A DNA stretch of 38,759 nt, taken from Nitrospira sp. GTDB lineage: Bacteria > Nitrospirota > Nitrospiria > Nitrospirales > Nitrospiraceae. The stretch spans positions 1-38,759 of the forward strand of contig JACOEJ010000012.1 of the NCBI GenBank assembly GCA_024998645.1, in the 5' to 3' direction. The position numbers and the translations under genes are program-made. Positions 18,028 to 26,863 of the stretch are shown here, one piece after another; position 1 is the stretch's first letter, and each line of letters begins with the position of its first letter. The notes under the pieces were generated by a model. It did no database searches and was not told the origin of the DNA. It was given only the letters and a program-made list of their open reading frames with translations.

Positions 18028-19020
18028 ATGGCAGACCGACGTGTGCTGACAGATAAACGGATCGGGGTCTTGATGGGCGGACAATCGTCCGAACGAGACG
18101 TCTCGCTGCGTACCGGACAGGCGGTACACCAGTCGCTCCTTCGTCGGGGCTATCAGGCGATCGCCATCGATGTGGGTTCGAATCTGTTTCGTGATGTGAC
18201 GGAGAACAAGATTGAGCTGGCGTTCCTTTCCCTGCATGGCCCGGGCGGCGAGGACGGGACGATCCAGGGATTTCTAGAGACGCTCGGGATTCCCTACACG
18301 GGGTCCGGCGTTCAGGCGAGCGCGATGGGCATGCACAAAGTCACAACGAAAACGCTGGCGGTGTCGGCGAAAGTGCCGGTTCCGGCCGGGACGCAGATAC
18401 GGCGCGGTGAACAGCCGTCGCTGGCGATGGTGCTGAAGGCGACGAAACTGAAATTGCCGGTGGTGGTGAAGCCGGCGTCGCAGGGGTCCACGATCGGCGT
18501 CTCCATTGTCCGGAAACCCGCGCAGTGGAAAGAAGCCCTGGCTTTGGCCCATCGCTACGATCCGGATGCGATGGTCGAGGCCTATATTCCGGGGCATGAG
18601 ACCACGGTGTCGATATTAGGCGGGGCGTCCGGGGTGCTCACGGTACTGCCGGTGGTGGAAATTGTGGCGCCGGAGGGGTTCTACGATTTTTCGGCGAAGT
18701 ATCAAAAGGGCAAGACCCAATACCTCTGCCCGGCTCCGCTCCCTGCCAAGATCACCAAGCAGATTACGGAATTGGCGAGGCGGACCTACGAGGCGTTGGG
18801 TTGCGAAGGGGCGGCCCGGGTGGATTTCAGAATCACGCCTCGCGGTAAGCCCTACATGTTGGAGATCAACACGGTGCCAGGCATGACCGAGACCAGTCTG
18901 TTGCCGATGGCGGCGGGTCAAGCCGGAATCGATTACGACAGCCTGGTTGAACGAATTTTGCAATCGGCGTTGGACCGTGCCGACCGAATGGCACTCGCCG
19001 GAAAAGGATTGTCGGCATGA
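18028..19020 (+). CDS. ddl: D-alanine--D-alanine ligase
   Basis: Ddl makes the D-Ala-D-Ala used by MurF. The 330-residue ATP-grasp protein shows the N-terminal VLMGGQSSERDVSLRTG motif, HGPGGEDGTIQGFLE, the central VVKPASQGSTIGV segment, and MLEINTVPGMTETSL near the C-terminus, which carries the metal-binding residues. ATG 18028 is preferred over GTG 18025 because AGGAG (18019-18023) is then 4 nt away. Its stop overlaps the ftsQ start by four bases. Confidence 0.96.
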   Translation: MADRRVLTDKRIGVLMGGQSSERDVSLRTGQAVHQSLLRRGYQAIAIDVGSNLFRDVTENKIELAFLSLHGPGGEDGTIQGFLETLGIPYTGSGVQASAMGMHKVTTKTLAVSAKVPVPAGTQIRRGEQPSLAMVLKATKLKLPVVVKPASQGSTIGVSIVRKPAQWKEALALAHRYDPDAMVEAYIPGHETTVSILGGASGVLTVLPVVEIVAPEGFYDFSAKYQKGKTQYLCPAPLPAKITKQITELARRTYEALGCEGAARVDFRITPRGKPYMLEINTVPGMTETSLLPMAAGQAGIDYDSLVERILQSALDRADRMALAGKGLSA

Positions 19021-19892
19021 AGCGCTGGACGATCGCTCGACGCAACGCGCAGCGTCCTTCCGGACCGCGGCTGAATCAGTGGAAAGGAACTCGGTCGAGC
19101 CATGTGGAGACTCAGGATCGCGTAGTGCGCCGCGCGCAGGTGGTGGCGAAAGGCCGGCAGCTTATTCGATGGAGCGCGATCGGTATCGGAGTGGTGCTTG
19201 CGGGGTGGGGCTTGGTCGTCGGCGTCCAGCGTTCAGGTCCGGTACTTCAGCGTCTCCTGGAAATCAAGGCGGTCACTGTTGAAGGGGTACATCAGATCGG
19301 AAAGCAGGAGTTGGTGGATCGGCTGGCCCTCAAGCCCGGGACCCCGCTCCACCACATCGTGACGACGGCCATGAAGGAACGGGTGGAGTCTCATCCATGG
19401 GTCAAGGAAGCGGTGATTACCCGGGTCCCGTTTCATGAACTGCGCATTTCTGTGGTGGAGCGTAAACCGGCCGCCATCGTGCACGCCGGTTCAGAGAACT
19501 TCTTGAGTGACGAAGAGGGACATGTGTTGGCGCGATTGGGACAGGACGACAACGCCATGTTTCCGATGGTGACGGGTTTGGATTCACGGGAATTGTTGCG
19601 TGGGGATGCGGATGTGCGTCACGCAGTGAAGTCCGGAGTTGAACTGGCCAGATTAGTCGGACAGAGCATCGACGGACGCTTGCAAGTGAACGCCGCGAAT
19701 CCAGCCAATCTGGTGGCTTCCGTTCGGGGTGTTCAATTTCAATTCGGCGAAGATGCGGTGAGCGATCAATGGGAACGGTTTCAACGGGTCAAGCCTTCGC
19801 TGAAGACGGTGATGTTTGACGGCCATGGGCGGGGCGGAAATGAAATCGATCTACGGTATGAGAATCGTGTGATTGTGCGAGAGAGGGGGTGA
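19017..19892 (+). CDS. ftsQ: Cell division protein FtsQ (POTRA domain)
   Basis: FtsQ is the bitopic hub that links early and late division proteins. The 291-residue product has a basic cytoplasmic tail of about 55 residues, one membrane segment (about 57-73), a POTRA domain (about 80-155, with VEGVHQIGKQELVDRL and HPWVKEAVITRVPFHELRISVVERKP), and a C-terminal beta domain. The ATG overlaps the ddl stop (ATGA). Gene order ddl-ftsQ-ftsA-ftsZ matches the common arrangement in proteobacteria. Confidence 0.94.
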   Translation: MKRWTIARRNAQRPSGPRLNQWKGTRSSHVETQDRVVRRAQVVAKGRQLIRWSAIGIGVVLAGWGLVVGVQRSGPVLQRLLEIKAVTVEGVHQIGKQELVDRLALKPGTPLHHIVTTAMKERVESHPWVKEAVITRVPFHELRISVVERKPAAIVHAGSENFLSDEEGHVLARLGQDDNAMFPMVTGLDSRELLRGDADVRHAVKSGVELARLVGQSIDGRLQVNAANPANLVASVRGVQFQFGEDAVSDQWERFQRVKPSLKTVMFDGHGRGGNEIDLRYENRVIVRERG

Positions 19893-19897
19893 TCGCG

Positions 19898-21130
19898 GTG
19901 CCAAAACGAGATCAAATCCTTGTCGGCCTGGACATCGGAACCACCAAGATCTGCGCGATCGTCGCGGAGATCACGGATGGCGGAATGTTGAACATCATCG
20001 GCGTCGGAGCCAGTCCCTCCCGGGGGTTACGCAAGGGGGTGGTAGTCGATATCGAGAGTACGGTGGAGTCGATCAAGAAGGCGGTCGAAGAAGCCGAACT
20101 CATGGCGGCGGTGCAGATCAACTCAGTCTATACCGGTATTGCCGGCAGCCATATCTCGGCGGAGAACTGCAAGGGCGTCGTGGCGCTGAAGAAGGCCGAA
20201 GTGACGCGTGAGGATATTCATCGGGCCATCGAAAGCGCCCGGACGCTCGCGGTCATTCCGCACGAACGGCGCATCCTGCACGTCTTGCCGCGCGAGTACA
20301 TGGTCGACGGGCAGGAAGGTGTGCGCGAACCTCTCGGGCTTTCCGGGAACCGGCTTGAAGTGAATGTGCACGTGATCACCGGTGCGGTGACCTCCGCGCA
20401 AAACATCATCAAGAGTGTGAACCGCGCCGGGCTTGATGTGGTGGACATCATTCTGCAGCCCCTGGCTTCCAGCGAAGCGGTGCTGAGTCAGGAAGAGCGC
20501 GACCTGGGTGTGGCTATGGTGGATCTCGGTGGAGGGACAACCGATCTGGCGATTTTTCTCGACGGCAGCATCCGGCATTCGGCGGTGCTTCCCATCGGCG
20601 GGCAGAATTTGACGAAGGACCTGGCGATCGGCTTGCTGACGTCTCAGACCGAGGCCGAGAAAATCAAGATGCAGTACGGCATTGCGCGGACGGACCTGGT
20701 GACTGGACACGAGACGGTCGAGGTGCCGTCGGTGGGCGATCGTCCGGCCAGGACCTTCTCCCGTCGGGACATTGCCGAGATTCTCGAACCGCGCGTGGAA
20801 GAAATGTTCGAGCTGGTACGGCGCGAGATCGCGCGGGCCGGCTATGAAGGCATCCTGGGTGCCGGGGTCGTCCTGACCGGCGGCACGTCGTTGCTCGAAG
20901 GGATGCCGGATGCGGCGGAAAAGGTCTTGAATTTGCCGGCTCGCCGAGGGACGCCGTCGGGAGTTGGAGGGCTCAGAGATATTGTGAGCAACCCCGGCCA
21001 TGCGACCGGCGTCGGACTCTTGTTGCATGCGAGAAAGCACGCGGATGAATTGGAAACAGCGGGTCTCCGGAACGGGGGGCCCTGGGCGAAGATGTTTGGA
21101 TGGACGAAACGGGTGTTGGAGGTGTTCTAA
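19898..21130 (+). CDS. ftsA: Cell division protein FtsA
   Basis: FtsA is the actin-like ATPase that tethers FtsZ to the membrane. The roughly 410-residue protein has the actin-fold phosphate motifs (LVGLDIGTTKICAIV at the N-terminus and VDLGGGTTDLAIF), the SHUT-domain segment, and a C-terminal amphipathic helix (MFGWTKRVLEVF) that serves as the membrane-targeting sequence. GTG 19898 has a GAGAGGGGG run about 9 nt upstream. GTG 19889, overlapping the ftsQ stop by four bases, is the alternative and adds three residues. Confidence 0.95.
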   Translation: MPKRDQILVGLDIGTTKICAIVAEITDGGMLNIIGVGASPSRGLRKGVVVDIESTVESIKKAVEEAELMAAVQINSVYTGIAGSHISAENCKGVVALKKAEVTREDIHRAIESARTLAVIPHERRILHVLPREYMVDGQEGVREPLGLSGNRLEVNVHVITGAVTSAQNIIKSVNRAGLDVVDIILQPLASSEAVLSQEERDLGVAMVDLGGGTTDLAIFLDGSIRHSAVLPIGGQNLTKDLAIGLLTSQTEAEKIKMQYGIARTDLVTGHETVEVPSVGDRPARTFSRRDIAEILEPRVEEMFELVRREIARAGYEGILGAGVVLTGGTSLLEGMPDAAEKVLNLPARRGTPSGVGGLRDIVSNPGHATGVGLLLHARKHADELETAGLRNGGPWAKMFGWTKRVLEVF

Positions 21131-21183
21131 TTTTCCCGCGCGGCATGGGGCCGCTCGGCAATCACAGGTGAGGAGGTGCCGCA

Positions 21184-22386
21184 ATGTTCTCATTCCAGGA
21201 AGACGCACTGTTGCCGGTCAGGATCAAGGTCGTCGGAGTCGGCGGGGCTGGGTGCAACGCCGTGAATACGATGATCGGGTCGGGCCTCGCCCGGGTCGAT
21301 TTCATCGCCGCGAATACCGATCTGCAAGCACTCGATCGGTCGCTGGCACCGTACAAAATTCAATTGGGCCCTGAACGGACTCGCGGGCTCGGCGCCGGTG
21401 CCCGTCCGGAAATCGGGAAGGATGCGGCACTCGAGAGCAAAGATCATATCCGGGAATGTCTCGAAGGCGCAGATATGGTGTTTGTCACCGCAGGTATGGG
21501 CGGCGGGACCGGCACCGGCGCGGCCCCGATTGTGGCCAGCATCGCACGGGAGCAAGGTATTCTCACCGTGGGCGTGGTGACCAAGCCCTTTCAATATGAA
21601 GGACAACGTCGCCATAAGCATGCGGAAGAGGGTATTCGCGATCTCCGCCGTCACGTCGACACGCTTCTCGTGATTCCGAATCAGCGCCTGCTGGGGATTG
21701 TCGACAAGTCGACGCCCTTGCTCGAAGCCTTCAAGGTCGCCGACGATGTGTTGCGCCAGGCGATCCAAGGTATTGCCGATGTCATCACGACCACCGGTCA
21801 TGTGAACGTCGACTTTGCTGATGTGCGGACGATCATGTCGCATACGGGCCGCGCCGTCATGGGTATGGGTATTGCGCGGGGAACCAATCGCGCGATCGAA
21901 GCCGCGCAACGGGCGATCTGCAGCCCGCTGCTTGAAGAAGGCAGTGTGCAGGGTGCGCGTGGCGTACTCTTGAACATCACCGGTGGTCCGAATATGACGC
22001 TGCATGAAATTGAAGAGGCGGCCTCCATCATTCAGCAAACGGCCGATTCAGACGCCAACATCATTGTCGGCCAAGTGATCAATCCCGACATGGGCGACGA
22101 TCTGGTGGTGACTGTAATTGCCACGGGCTTTGAATGTGAAGAGGAGATGGTCTCGATGACGGCGAGCGTCGAACAGACGTCGGCCCGCGCCGCGAAGCCG
22201 GTGCAGCCGGTATTGGCCGGTGTGGGCGTGAGCGCCGCGATGGGGATGGCCGATCGGCCGATGAAAGATCTGGATCGTCCCACGTTCCTTCGCCAACGGA
22301 ACGATGCCCGTGAGGCCATCGATCGGGCGTTGGTGGCGGAAGATGAATGGGATGTCCCCACGTTTCTCCGGAAGCAGGTGAACTAA
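21184..22386 (+). CDS. ftsZ: Cell division protein FtsZ
   Basis: FtsZ is the tubulin-like GTPase that forms the division ring. The 400-residue protein has the GTP-binding signature GGGTGTG (106-112), the N-terminal [12 protein letters not shown] loop, and the T7-loop region [11 protein letters not shown]. The C-terminus ends with a canonical conserved peptide ([10 protein letters not shown], 391-400) that binds FtsA and other partners. A second near copy ([10 protein letters not shown]) lies 26 residues earlier at 365-374. The start is fixed by an excellent Shine-Dalgarno sequence, AGGAGGTG (21171-21178), 5 nt before the ATG. This strong site fits the high expression FtsZ needs. Confidence 0.97.
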   Translation: MFSFQEDALLPVRIKVVGVGGAGCNAVNTMIGSGLARVDFIAANTDLQALDRSLAPYKIQLGPERTRGLGAGARPEIGKDAALESKDHIRECLEGADMVFVTAGMGGGTGTGAAPIVASIAREQGILTVGVVTKPFQYEGQRRHKHAEEGIRDLRRHVDTLLVIPNQRLLGIVDKSTPLLEAFKVADDVLRQAIQGIADVITTTGHVNVDFADVRTIMSHTGRAVMGMGIARGTNRAIEAAQRAICSPLLEEGSVQGARGVLLNITGGPNMTLHEIEEAASIIQQTADSDANIIVGQVINPDMGDDLVVTVIATGFECEEEMVSMTASVEQTSARAAKPVQPVLAGVGVSAAMGMADRPMKDLDRPTFLRQRNDAREAIDRALVAEDEWDVPTFLRKQVN

Positions 22387-22424
22387 GCACGAGAGACACT
22401 CTCGGTTGCGAGGGGATGAGACAC

Positions 22425-23159
22425 ATGGGACGAGCATCGGTGATTACGGTGCCGGCGTTTGCTTCTGCGAGAAGCGGTGTTCGGCACTTCTTTGGCACAA
22501 GGGCGCATGCCGAACAGCTGCGCTTGGGGACCGGTGCTCCGATACGTGCATCCGGTGTTCCGGCGCCCTGGATTTTATCGGTGAAACAGGTTCATGGGAC
22601 GGACGCGCTCGTCGTCGATCGGCCGCTGACCGATGCCGACAGGTTTGACGGCGGGTGGGATGCTCTGGTGACGGATCAGCCGGGGACGATGGTGGCGGTG
22701 CGCACCGCTGACTGCGTTCCTGTGCTGGTGCATGATGCGCGACGGCGGGTGGTGGCCGCGATTCATGCCGGATGGCGCGGGGCTGTGGCCGGCATTGTTC
22801 CCAAGACTCTCATGCTCATGCAGACACGTTTTGGGGCAGAACTCGGCCAGCTGCATGTCAGCATCGGTCCTTCTGCCGGTGTCTGTTGCTATGAAGTAGA
22901 CGAACCGGTACTGAATGAGGTTCGGAACCGATTTGCTTGGTGGGAAACAGTCTTGCGCGATCATCGTCATGGCAAGGCGCGACTCGATTTAAAGGCGTTG
23001 ATCAGGCTCCAAGTTCAGGATTGCGGGATTGGCGGAGGACAGGTCACAAGCGTGAACGTGTGTACGATTTGTCATGAGGACCTCTTTTTCTCCTATCGCC
23101 GCGAGGGCAAGGTGATCGGGACGATGGTGAGCGCCATTGGCCTGTCGGCGACGCAGTAA
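22425..23159 (+). CDS. pgeF: Peptidoglycan editing factor PgeF (YfiH, laccase-domain, DUF152)
   Basis: PgeF-family proteins hydrolyse wrongly made UDP-MurNAc-L-Ser so that only L-Ala enters peptidoglycan. Some members were first described as laccases or adenosine-processing enzymes. The 244-residue protein has the metal-ligand pattern of the family: VKQVHGTDAL, RTADCVPVLVHD, HAGWRGAVAGI, and GPSAGVCCYEV. The start ATG 22425 has AGGGG 9 nt upstream; ATG 22416 is also possible. It begins 38 bp after ftsZ and so probably shares its transcript. Confidence 0.92.
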   Translation: MGRASVITVPAFASARSGVRHFFGTRAHAEQLRLGTGAPIRASGVPAPWILSVKQVHGTDALVVDRPLTDADRFDGGWDALVTDQPGTMVAVRTADCVPVLVHDARRRVVAAIHAGWRGAVAGIVPKTLMLMQTRFGAELGQLHVSIGPSAGVCCYEVDEPVLNEVRNRFAWWETVLRDHRHGKARLDLKALIRLQVQDCGIGGGQVTSVNVCTICHEDLFFSYRREGKVIGTMVSAIGLSATQ

Positions 23160-23180
23160 GGGGTGTGCGCGAGAACCCCT
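23159..23180 (+). other. Small hairpin after pgeF
   Basis: AGGGGT (23159-23164) pairs with ACCCCT (23175-23180) around a 10-nt loop. There is no T-run behind it, so it is at best a weak RNA-stability or Rho-related element. Confidence 0.25.
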
Positions 23181-23262
23181 GCCAATTCCCGAGAGCTTCC
23201 GTTAGAATATCGCCAGCGACTGTGGTCGCACGAGTATTGGACCTTTGCCGGCGTAGCAATTT

Positions 23263-23973
23263 ATGGAGTCGGAAGCAGATGTTTCTCTTGCCCGACGCGT
23301 GCATCAGATTCTGGATCGTATTCGTCGGGCGGCTGAACGGACTGGCAGACCACCGGACACCGTCCGACTTGTGGCTGCGACCAAGACGGTTCCGGCTGAG
23401 CGGATCAGAGAGGGACTTGGTGTCGGGCTCACCCTCCTGGGGGAGAATCGGATGCAGGAAGCGCTTTCAAAGGTTGCGCTCCTCCGGGACCTGTCACCCC
23501 GCTGGCATTTTATCGGTCAGTTGCAGCGGCGGAAGGTGCGTGACGCGATCGGCACCTTTGAGCTGATTCATTCGGTCGATTCCGTGGAATTGGCGCAAGA
23601 GATCAACCGGCGAGCCGGCGACGCCGGCGTGAAGCAGGCGGTGCTCTTGGAAGTGAACATTGCCGGCGAAGCGAGCAAGGCGGGTTTTTCGCCACAGGTG
23701 CTGATGCAGGACCTACGTCTTCTCGGCGACTTGCCGCATCTCAGGATTCAAGGGCTGATGACGATACCGCCTCCGACGGAACGGCCGGAAGATGCCCGTC
23801 CCTATTTCCGCGGTCTTCGCGAACTCGGGGCGCGCATCGCCGCTCAGAGGATATCGTCTTTGGTCATGCAGGAATATTCTATGGGTATGTCACGTGACTT
23901 TGAAGTGGCGATCGAAGAGGGGGCCACGCTTGTGCGCGTAGGCACGGCGATTTTTGGAGCGCGCAATGGGTAA
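23263..23973 (+). CDS. yggS: YggS-family pyridoxal-phosphate homeostasis protein (PLPBP)
   Basis: The 236-residue protein matches the YggS/PROSC family: a single-domain alanine-racemase-like barrel that binds PLP but has no known enzymatic reaction and buffers PLP supply. The PLP lysine is Lys41 in LVAATKTVP; further landmarks are GENRMQEALSK, WHFIGQLQRRK, HSVDS, and the signature SMGMSRDFEVAIEEGATLVRVG written here in part (SMGMSRDFEVAIEEG). The Shine-Dalgarno sequence is poor. The stop overlaps the proC start by 8 bp, a pairing of yggS and proC seen in many genomes. Confidence 0.93.
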   Translation: MESEADVSLARRVHQILDRIRRAAERTGRPPDTVRLVAATKTVPAERIREGLGVGLTLLGENRMQEALSKVALLRDLSPRWHFIGQLQRRKVRDAIGTFELIHSVDSVELAQEINRRAGDAGVKQAVLLEVNIAGEASKAGFSPQVLMQDLRLLGDLPHLRIQGLMTIPPPTERPEDARPYFRGLRELGARIAAQRISSLVMQEYSMGMSRDFEVAIEEGATLVRVGTAIFGARNG

Positions 23974-24784
23974 GACTCGCATTACTGAAAAGATTGCCTT
24001 TATCGGTGGCGGCCAGATGGCCGAAGCGCTGATTGCCGGGCTTGTCGCGACCCATTGCTGCGAGCCTGATCAGATCTGGGCAACAGACCCTGTTGCGGAG
24101 CGTTGTGATACGCTGAAGCGCCTGCACGGCGTTCGTGTGGGTCGTTCGAATCGTGAGGCGGCTGCTTGGGCAGGGATTATTGTGCTGGCCGTCAAGCCGC
24201 AGATTCTCGACGGGGTCATGAATGACATTGCCGGAGAGTTAAAGCGGGCGCTCACGATATCAGTGGCTGCCGGGATTCCGATTCAGGCCATCACGAAAGT
24301 CGGTGGGACAGGAGCACGAGTGGTTCGAGCCATGCCGAACACTCCTGCCATGGTGCAGGAAGGGATGACGGCTCTGGCCATCGGGCCCGGTGTTTCTGAG
24401 CCGGAAACCGGAATGGCACGCACAATATTTGAATCGGTCGGGAAAGTTGTGACGGTTGAAGAGCGACTGATGGATGCGGTCACAGGACTCAGTGGCAGCG
24501 GTCCGGCCTACGTCTTTCTGGCCATCGAAGCGATGGCTGATGGTGGTGTGAAGATGGGATTGCCCCGTGCGACGGCGGAGGTGCTGGCTGCACAAACCGT
24601 TCTGGGTGCGGCAAAGATGGTGCTTGAGACCGGGGAGCACCCCGCTCGACTCAAGGACAAAGTGGCGTCTCCAGGCGGGACGACGATTGCCGGTCTGCAT
24701 CGTCTCGAAGCCGGGGGGATGCGCGCGACGCTCATTGATGCCATCGAAGCGGCGACGAAACGATCTCAGGAGCTCGGACGCTGA
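23966..24784 (+). CDS. proC: Pyrroline-5-carboxylate reductase ProC
   Basis: ProC performs the last step of proline synthesis, reducing pyrroline-5-carboxylate with NAD(P)H. The 272-residue protein has the N-terminal Rossmann motif IAFIGGGQMAEALI, VLAVKPQ, VRAMPNTPA, and the C-terminal family segment GSGPAYVF and KVASPGGTTIAGL. The start at ATG 23966 is set by GGAG 6 nt upstream. It overlaps yggS by 8 bp and shares one base with the yggT start. Confidence 0.96.
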   Translation: MGKTRITEKIAFIGGGQMAEALIAGLVATHCCEPDQIWATDPVAERCDTLKRLHGVRVGRSNREAAAWAGIIVLAVKPQILDGVMNDIAGELKRALTISVAAGIPIQAITKVGGTGARVVRAMPNTPAMVQEGMTALAIGPGVSEPETGMARTIFESVGKVVTVEERLMDAVTGLSGSGPAYVFLAIEAMADGGVKMGLPRATAEVLAAQTVLGAAKMVLETGEHPARLKDKVASPGGTTIAGLHRLEAGGMRATLIDAIEAATKRSQELGR

Positions 24785-25080
24785 TGTTTGTGTTTCGGAA
24801 TGTGCTGTTGGGGACAGCCACGGTGCTGGATTATGTGTTGTGGTTGTACATGTGGATCATCATCGCCCGGGCCTTGATCTCCTGGGTCAATCCCGACCCG
24901 TGGAATCCGATTGTCCAATTCCTTGATCGGGCAACTGAGCCGGTGCTCGCGCCCATTCGCCGGTGGATGGGGTGGCGCATGGGCATTGATCTCTCGCCAA
25001 TCATCGCTATTCTAATTTTGACGTTTCTGCAGTTCGCTGTGGTGCAGTCATTAAAAGATCTGGCGTTGCGGATGAACTGA
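24784..25080 (+). CDS. yggT: YggT-family membrane protein
   Basis: This 98-residue protein has two hydrophobic regions (about 7-35 and 65-88) around a conserved amphipathic loop, WNPIVQFLDRATEPVLAPIRRWM, quoted here in part as NPIVQFLDRATEPVLAPIRR. This is the YggT/YlmG pattern. Homologues are linked to osmotic tolerance, cofactor insertion in plastids, and division-related gene clusters; the biochemical role is not settled. The ATG shares its first base with the proC stop. Confidence 0.9.
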   Translation: MFVFRNVLLGTATVLDYVLWLYMWIIIARALISWVNPDPWNPIVQFLDRATEPVLAPIRRWMGWRMGIDLSPIIAILILTFLQFAVVQSLKDLALRMN

Positions 25081-25100
25081 CTCAACGAATGGGGGCATCT

Positions 25101-25616
25101 ATGAAGATCACACCGCTCGACATTCAACAGATGGTATTCCGCACGAAGCTCCGCGGCTACGATCGTGAGGAGGTCAACCGGTTTCTCGAAGAGTTGGCGC
25201 AAACCGTGGAATCGTTGAATCGTGACAACGCGCTGCTGCGTGAACGGTTGGCCATGACGGAACAGCAAGTGTCCGAATTGAAACGGACCGAGACGACGCT
25301 GTCGAATACCCTCGTGGCGGCGCAATCGTTGGCCGACGACGTGAAGCGTAGTGCCAACCGTGATGCGGAGTTGATCGTCAAGGAAGCCGAGCTGAAGGCC
25401 GGCGAGGTCATCCGGCAGGCACGGGTGGAGCTGGGGGAGACGCAACGGGATTTGTCCCAGCTGCAGAAACAGCGGCTGCTCATGGTCGAGCGGATGCGAG
25501 CCACACTCCATACGTTTGAGCGTATGTTGGATGTCGAGTCGGCCGAAGCCTATCAGGATAGCGGGGTGGTTCCTGAGGAAAAGATGGAAGGGGAATCGAG
25601 CCCGGCTCGCTCATGA
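25101..25616 (+). CDS. divIVA: DivIVA-domain protein
   Basis: The 171-residue protein begins with the DivIVA membrane-binding domain (MKITPLDIQQMVFRTKLRGY, then DREEVNRFLEEL) and continues as one long coiled coil to about residue 150, with a short acidic tail. DivIVA proteins sense negative membrane curvature and recruit partners at poles or septa. The start ATG 25101 has GGGGG five nt upstream; ATG 25089 would add only four residues. It closes a pgeF-yggS-proC-yggT-divIVA row directly behind ftsZ, which supports a division or polarity role. Confidence 0.92.
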   Translation: MKITPLDIQQMVFRTKLRGYDREEVNRFLEELAQTVESLNRDNALLRERLAMTEQQVSELKRTETTLSNTLVAAQSLADDVKRSANRDAELIVKEAELKAGEVIRQARVELGETQRDLSQLQKQRLLMVERMRATLHTFERMLDVESAEAYQDSGVVPEEKMEGESSPARS

Positions 25617-25726
25617 TTTCTTCGGCTGCGTTGTGACGTTGATTTGCTTCTGCTTTCGGTCGCCTGTTCTGGTGTGTTGATGCGTGATCACCGCGCGCTC
25701 ATCATCTTCGTGAGTCACTCTCCACT

Positions 25727-26863
25727 ATGCCGATTTTCCCTATAATTCAGGCGGCGCTTGAGCAGGCCGTCACGGACGGAGTGTTTCCCGGTGCCGTGTT
25801 GGCGGTGCGTCATGGCGGTGACCAGGCCGATATCGTTACCGCTGGGCTCGTGTCGACTCTTGGCGCCGCTCAAGCCGTCCAGCCGGCGACGGTCTATGAT
25901 CTGGCCTCGCTCACGAAGCCGTTGTCTACGGTGACGGCTTTGGTGCTGCTCATCCAAGCCGGACGATGTCAGCTTCACGATCGAGTTGAATCGCTGCTCC
26001 AGGAACTGGCTGGTAGCCCGATTGGCACGGCGTCGCTCCAGCATCTGTTGACGCATAGTTCAGGACTTCCTGGTTGGCGAGGGTATTACGAGCGGCTGAG
26101 TCCGGCCGCCTCCATCCCTGCGACAGAACAACAGCGCAGTCTCTCGCGCGCCGCGTTAGTGAAGCTGATTCGAGACGAAGCCCTAATCTATGAGCGAGGG
26201 GCGCGAAGCCTCTACAGTGACCTGGGATTTATGCTTTTGGGAATGATCGTGGAGCGATGTAGCGGGGTTCCGCTCCAGGAATTCTTTCGTGATCAGATCG
26301 CTCCCCTGGCAGGAGCCTCGCAATTAGGATTTGTGCCGACAGAATGGGCAGATAACTTTCTCCAGTGCGCTCGCCGTCTCGGGGGTGATGTTGCGCCTAC
26401 TGAACACGATACCTGGAGGGGACGACTTTTGTGTGGCGAAGTTCACGATGAAAACGCAGCTTCATTAGGCGGTATTGCCGGACATGCGGGGCTCTTTGGA
26501 ACGGCGGAGGCGGTGTTGGCGGTGACCGGGGCTTGGCTTGAGGCCTATCATCGACGGTCGTCTGTTCTCGATGCTCTCCTTGTCAAAGAGTTTACCCGTC
26601 GACAGACTGTTGTACCTGGATCGAGCTGGGCGTTGGGGTGGGATACTCCCTCACCTCCGTCATCGGCTGGGAGATTTCTTCCTGAGGTTTCTTTTGGCCA
26701 CTTAGGGTACACGGGGACGTCGGTGTGGATCGATCCGCTTCATGAGCTGGAGATCGTATTACTTTCCAATCGGGTGCACCCGACCAGGAGGAATGAGCGG
26801 ATTAAAGCGTTTCGACCGCTGATCCACGAGTTGGTGTATCGGGAATATGTGGGAGATAGTTAG
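25727..26863 (+). CDS. Serine hydrolase of the beta-lactamase/penicillin-binding (class C) family
   Basis: The 378-residue protein has the three active-site motifs of the family: S61-L-T-K64, Y163-S-D165, and H325-L-G327 in GHLGYTGTS. The segment VHDENAASLGGIAGHAGLFGTA (abbreviated here to DENAASLGGIAGHAGLFGTA) is typical of a subgroup often linked to cell wall recycling enzymes. No signal peptide is seen, so it is probably cytoplasmic. Substrates of such enzymes range from D-amino-acid peptides to esters, and none can be assigned here. No good promoter was found in the 110 bp after divIVA. Its stop overlaps the end of the minus-strand gene at 26860. Confidence 0.85.
   Translation: MPIFPIIQAALEQAVTDGVFPGAVLAVRHGGDQADIVTAGLVSTLGAAQAVQPATVYDLASLTKPLSTVTALVLLIQAGRCQLHDRVESLLQELAGSPIGTASLQHLLTHSSGLPGWRGYYERLSPAASIPATEQQRSLSRAALVKLIRDEALIYERGARSLYSDLGFMLLGMIVERCSGVPLQEFFRDQIAPLAGASQLGFVPTEWADNFLQCARRLGGDVAPTEHDTWRGRLLCGEVHDENAASLGGIAGHAGLFGTAEAVLAVTGAWLEAYHRRSSVLDALLVKEFTRRQTVVPGSSWALGWDTPSPPSSAGRFLPEVSFGHLGYTGTSVWIDPLHELEIVLLSNRVHPTRRNERIKAFRPLIHELVYREYVGDS

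Noticed and set aside
20123..21208. Antisense open frame of 361 codons across ftsA
   Set aside because: It mirrors a GC-rich real gene, has no family resemblance, and is rich in His/Arg/Pro as shadows usually are.
24140..24165. GTTCGAATC resembling a tRNA T-loop
   Set aside because: It lies inside proC, and no acceptor stem, anticodon arm or other tRNA parts surround it.
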